Origin: Syntrophaceae bacterium | GTDB taxonomy: Bacteria > Desulfobacterota > Syntrophia > Syntrophales > UBA2185 | Direction: 5' to 3' | Assembly (NCBI GenBank): GCA_017885225.1 | Contig: JAFNGM010000176.1 | Coordinates: forward strand, 1 to 8,237 | Length of the DNA stretch: 8,237 nt | In this document: positions 5,902 to 8,237 of the stretch, one piece after another | How positions within the stretch are numbered: position 1 is the first letter of the stretch | How the letters are laid out: every line of letters begins with the position of its first letter | Translations under genes and position numbers: made by a program | The notes under the pieces: model-generated | The model's input: only the letters and a program-made list of their open reading frames with translations | The model's database searches: none | Told to the model about the DNA's origin: nothing

Positions 5902-7368
5902 TTAAAAATATTTCTTCCTCTTCGAAGACGGCAAAATAGCCATCATCTCCCTGTATTTTGCAACGGTTCTTCTCGCGATAGATACGCCTGTTTTCTTTAA
6001 AAGTTTCACAATGTCACTGTCACTGTAAGGTTTTTTCGGATCCTCGCTACTCACCATTTTCTTAATTTCTTCCTTTACACTCTTTGATGCCACAGTATCG
6101 CCGCTAGACATCTGTATTCTGCTGCTGAAGAAATATTTCAGCTCGAATATGCCCCGCGGGGTATGCATGTACTTGTTCGTGACCACTCTGCTTATGGTTG
6201 ATTCATGCATCTCAACGTCATCAGCAATATCCCTCAGTACAAGTGGTTTTAAGCACGTAATCCCATAATCAAAGAATTCCCTTTGCAGTTTCAATATGCT
6301 TTCTGTCACTTTGTATATTGTTCTATGTCGCTGCTGGATACTTTTTATAAGCCAGGTAGCTGACTGCATCCTTTCCCTGATATATTTCTTGCTGTTTTCC
6401 GCATCGGGACATGCACCTATGCCGCTCATGATTTCTTTATAAAAATTGCTTATCCGCAATTTCGGCAGCCCATCGTCATTTAAAATTATTTTATATTCAT
6501 CTCCGGATTTAAACACATATACATCAGGAATGATAGTGTCGATTCTCTCCTCGCTATAGATTCCGCCGGGCTTGGGATCCATGTTACTGATGACAATAAC
6601 AGCTTGCAGAACATCAGACAGAGAGACCTTTAATTTTCTCGATATATTGGTATAATTCTTTGTTTCAAGATCTTTCAGGTGTTCTTTGATAATCATTTCC
6701 ACAAGAGGACTTAACACTCCTAAAATTCTGGCCTGAATTAAAAGACATTCTTTAATGTCCCTTGCTGCAATGCCGGGGGGATCAAACTCCTGTATTTTTA
6801 TCAGAACACTCTCCACAAAACATGTGTCAACTCCCTCCTGGGCAGCAATTTCCTCTATGGATGCCACCAAATATCCGTTATTATCAAGGTTTCCGATTAT
6901 CTGCTCCCCGACTTTCATTTCAGCCTCTGAAAAGCGTGATAATTTTAGTTGCCACATCAGATGATCCACCAGTTGGGCTTTGACCATCAGCATATTATCC
7001 CATGACGGTGTTTCATCATCTTTTCGATCATACCTCACGCCTGTAGGGCCATAGTCCTCAAGATAATTATTCCAGTCAAATTCTTCCTTGCCGTCGCCCT
7101 CGCCCGTAATCTCTTCCGTACGTTCAATCGTTTTTATCTCTTCCCGCTCAACCACAGTGTCATTGGTATCGCTTTCCGGAACAGCGGCATCTTCCTGGTA
7201 ATCATCTGATGCTATTTCTTCAAGTAAAGGATTCTCCTCTATTTCCTGGCTAATAAGATCAACCAGCTCCAACCTCGATAATTGCAGAAGTTTTATTGCC
7301 TGCTGCAACTGAGGCGTCATGACTAATTGCTGCGTCAGTTTCAGATTTTGTTTAAGTTCGAACGCCAT
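5902..7368 (-). CDS. rpoN: RNA polymerase sigma-54 factor RpoN
   Basis: RpoN directs RNA polymerase to -24/-12 promoters that need an ATP-driven enhancer-binding activator. The 488-residue protein shows all three regions. Region I (1-50) is glutamine- and leucine-rich with LKLTQQLVMTPQLQQAIKLL. Region II (about 52-125) is acidic and variable. Region III is the core-binding domain (about 125-310) with QEFDPPGIAARDIKECLLIQ (193-212), then the DNA-binding part with LRDIADDVEMHESTISRV (378-395) as helix-turn-helix. The diagnostic RpoN box ARRTVAKYRE is at 465-474. The ribosome binding site is weak (GATGAGA), so expression may depend on translation from lptB 41 bases upstream. No separate promoter is evident and I saw no -24/-12 element in the window that would make this locus self-regulated. 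Confidence 0.97.
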   Translation of the reverse strand: MAFELKQNLKLTQQLVMTPQLQQAIKLLQLSRLELVDLISQEIEENPLLEEIASDDYQEDAAVPESDTNDTVVEREEIKTIERTEEITGEGDGKEEFDWNNYLEDYGPTGVRYDRKDDETPSWDNMLMVKAQLVDHLMWQLKLSRFSEAEMKVGEQIIGNLDNNGYLVASIEEIAAQEGVDTCFVESVLIKIQEFDPPGIAARDIKECLLIQARILGVLSPLVEMIIKEHLKDLETKNYTNISRKLKVSLSDVLQAVIVISNMDPKPGGIYSEERIDTIIPDVYVFKSGDEYKIILNDDGLPKLRISNFYKEIMSGIGACPDAENSKKYIRERMQSATWLIKSIQQRHRTIYKVTESILKLQREFFDYGITCLKPLVLRDIADDVEMHESTISRVVTNKYMHTPRGIFELKYFFSSRIQMSSGDTVASKSVKEEIKKMVSSEDPKKPYSDSDIVKLLKKTGVSIARRTVAKYREMMAILPSSKRKKYF

Positions 7369-7409
7369 ATACTATCTCATCGTGCCCATATTTCATGCCG
7401 CCTTCCGAT

Positions 7410-8132
7410 TTACAGCGCAAAATCCTCTCCAAAATAGATTTTTCGCGCAATTTCGGAATTCGCTATTGCTTCTGGTTCTCCTTCCACCAGAATAGTTCCC
7501 TCATTTACGATGTAGGCCCTGTCGCACACAGAAAGCGTTTCTCTCACATTATGATCGGAGATCACAACGCCGATGCCTTTAGATTTTAATTTAAATATAA
7601 TTCTCTGAATATCAGCCACGGCAAGGGGATCAATACCCGCAAAAGGTTCATCGAGAAGAATGTATTTGGGAGATGTAACCAAAGCCCTTGTAATCTCGAC
7701 CCGCCTTCTCTCTCCGCCCGACAAAGAATACGCATGCGCCTCTGCGAGATGGCTGATATCAAGTTCCCCAAGAAGTTCTTTCAGCCGTCGTTTTCCCTCA
7801 TTTTCATCAATATCGAGGGTCTCAAGGATCGCCATAATATTTTCTTCCACGGTCAGTTTGCGGAATACAGAAGGTTCCTGCGGCAGGTAGTTTAATCCTT
7901 TTCTTGCCCGGATGTACATAGGGCATTGACTGACATCCTCGCCCTCTAAAAAAATCCTCCCCTCATCGGGCCATATCAAGCCAACGATCATATAAAAAGT
8001 AGTTGTTTTCCCGGCGCCGTTAGGACCCAAGAGCCCTACAACTTCTCCGGGACTGATTTCGAGATCTATCTTGTTAACAACAGCCCTGCTCCCGTATACC
8101 TTCACCAGACCTTCCGCTGACAGCTTACCCAT
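7410..8132 (-). CDS. lptB: Lipopolysaccharide export ABC transporter ATPase LptB
   Basis: LptB is the cytoplasmic ATPase of the LptB2FG complex, which pulls lipopolysaccharide from the inner membrane and pushes it along the LptC-LptA bridge to the outer membrane. The 240-residue protein has the standard length and complete ABC motifs: Walker A GPNGAGKT (36-43), Q-loop glutamine 85 in LNYLPQEPSVFRKLTVEENI, signature LSGGE (137-141), Walker B YILLDEP with Asp161 and Glu162, D-loop AGIDPLA, and switch His194 in ISDHN. The LPQEPSVFRKL stretch separates LptB from other ABC ATPases. It follows the probable lptA end by 57 bases and precedes rpoN by 41 bases. Only a weak GGAT lies before the ATG, and an overlapping out-of-frame ATG sits 4 bases upstream. 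Confidence 0.96.
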   Translation of the reverse strand: MGKLSAEGLVKVYGSRAVVNKIDLEISPGEVVGLLGPNGAGKTTTFYMIVGLIWPDEGRIFLEGEDVSQCPMYIRARKGLNYLPQEPSVFRKLTVEENIMAILETLDIDENEGKRRLKELLGELDISHLAEAHAYSLSGGERRRVEITRALVTSPKYILLDEPFAGIDPLAVADIQRIIFKLKSKGIGVVISDHNVRETLSVCDRAYIVNEGTILVEGEPEAIANSEIARKIYFGEDFAL

Positions 8133-8189
8133 TCATTCACACTATCCAAGTACTACATTCTATGCTTACAATTTCCCTTATTACTGTGT

Positions 8190-8237
8190 TTATTTAGGTC
8201 CGTCCTTCTTTCTTTCTTTTTTGTCCGCAGGATATAT
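8190..8237 (-). CDS. lptA: 3' end of probable lptA (partial)
   Basis: The frame entering from the window edge encodes 15 residues, IYPADKKERKKDGPK, then TAA at 8192-8190. The gene directly upstream of lptB in this arrangement is normally lptA, the periplasmic protein that forms the lipopolysaccharide bridge. LptA proteins often end with a beta strand ending in I-Y/H-P and a lysine-rich tail, which fits. No other LptA feature is inside the window, and the other two frames also give short basic tails, so both frame and identity are inference from context. Confidence 0.45.
   Translation of the reverse strand: MYPADKKERKKDGPK

Noticed and set aside
1..8237. Search for -24/-12 (sigma54) promoters that would show RpoN autoregulation
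   Set aside because: No TGGCAC-N5-TTGCA-like element with correct spacing was found by eye in the intergenic gaps.
1..8237. Mobile element, CRISPR array, toxin-antitoxin or defence system
   Set aside because: No transposase, integrase, regular spaced repeats or small paired genes are seen; nearly all the sequence is accounted for by housekeeping and regulatory genes.

Overview
The window reads as ordinary chromosomal DNA (roughly mid-40s % GC by eye) from a Gram-negative bacterium. The best guess is the Desulfobacterota / former Deltaproteobacteria, perhaps near Syntrophales. Three things point there: an LptA-LptB lipopolysaccharide export locus (outer membrane present), the order lptB-rpoN-hpf-ptsN-hprK-rapZ with both HPr kinase and RapZ, and a membrane-anchored M23 peptidase of a kind I associate with this group. 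The assignment is inference from gene content.

Layout. Bases 1-1263 are on the minus strand: the first 18 codons of an unidentified gene (possibly a family 4 uracil-DNA glycosylase) lie 7 bases behind coaBC, the bifunctional coenzyme A biosynthesis gene. Bases 1264-1594 are a divergent control region with one sigma70-like promoter per direction. Bases 1595-2923 (+) encode a membrane-anchored LytM/M23 endopeptidase. It converges on rapZ and overlaps it tail to tail by 4 bases. Bases 2920-8237 (-) are one co-directional cluster, read from right to left: end of lptA (partial), lptB, rpoN, hpf, ptsN, hprK, rapZ.

How the genes work together. LptA/LptB export lipopolysaccharide. RpoN is sigma54. 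The long-form HPF dimerises and silences ribosomes in slow growth. PtsN is the nitrogen-PTS EIIA phosphocarrier. HprK is the ATP-dependent kinase/phosphorylase of HPr. RapZ is a P-loop protein linked to cell-envelope precursor control in enterobacteria. Together they link envelope building, nitrogen/carbon status and growth arrest. The HPr and enzyme I genes that usually complete this module are not in the window; the M23 gene lies where the cluster ends.

I see no mobile element, CRISPR array, tRNA, rRNA or phage gene, and no convincing undescribed system. The points worth a second look are small: a diverged HprK signature, an internal hpf promoter with a very GC-rich discriminator, a hairpin and repeats in front of hprK, and an unusual translation-initiation region in front of the M23 gene.
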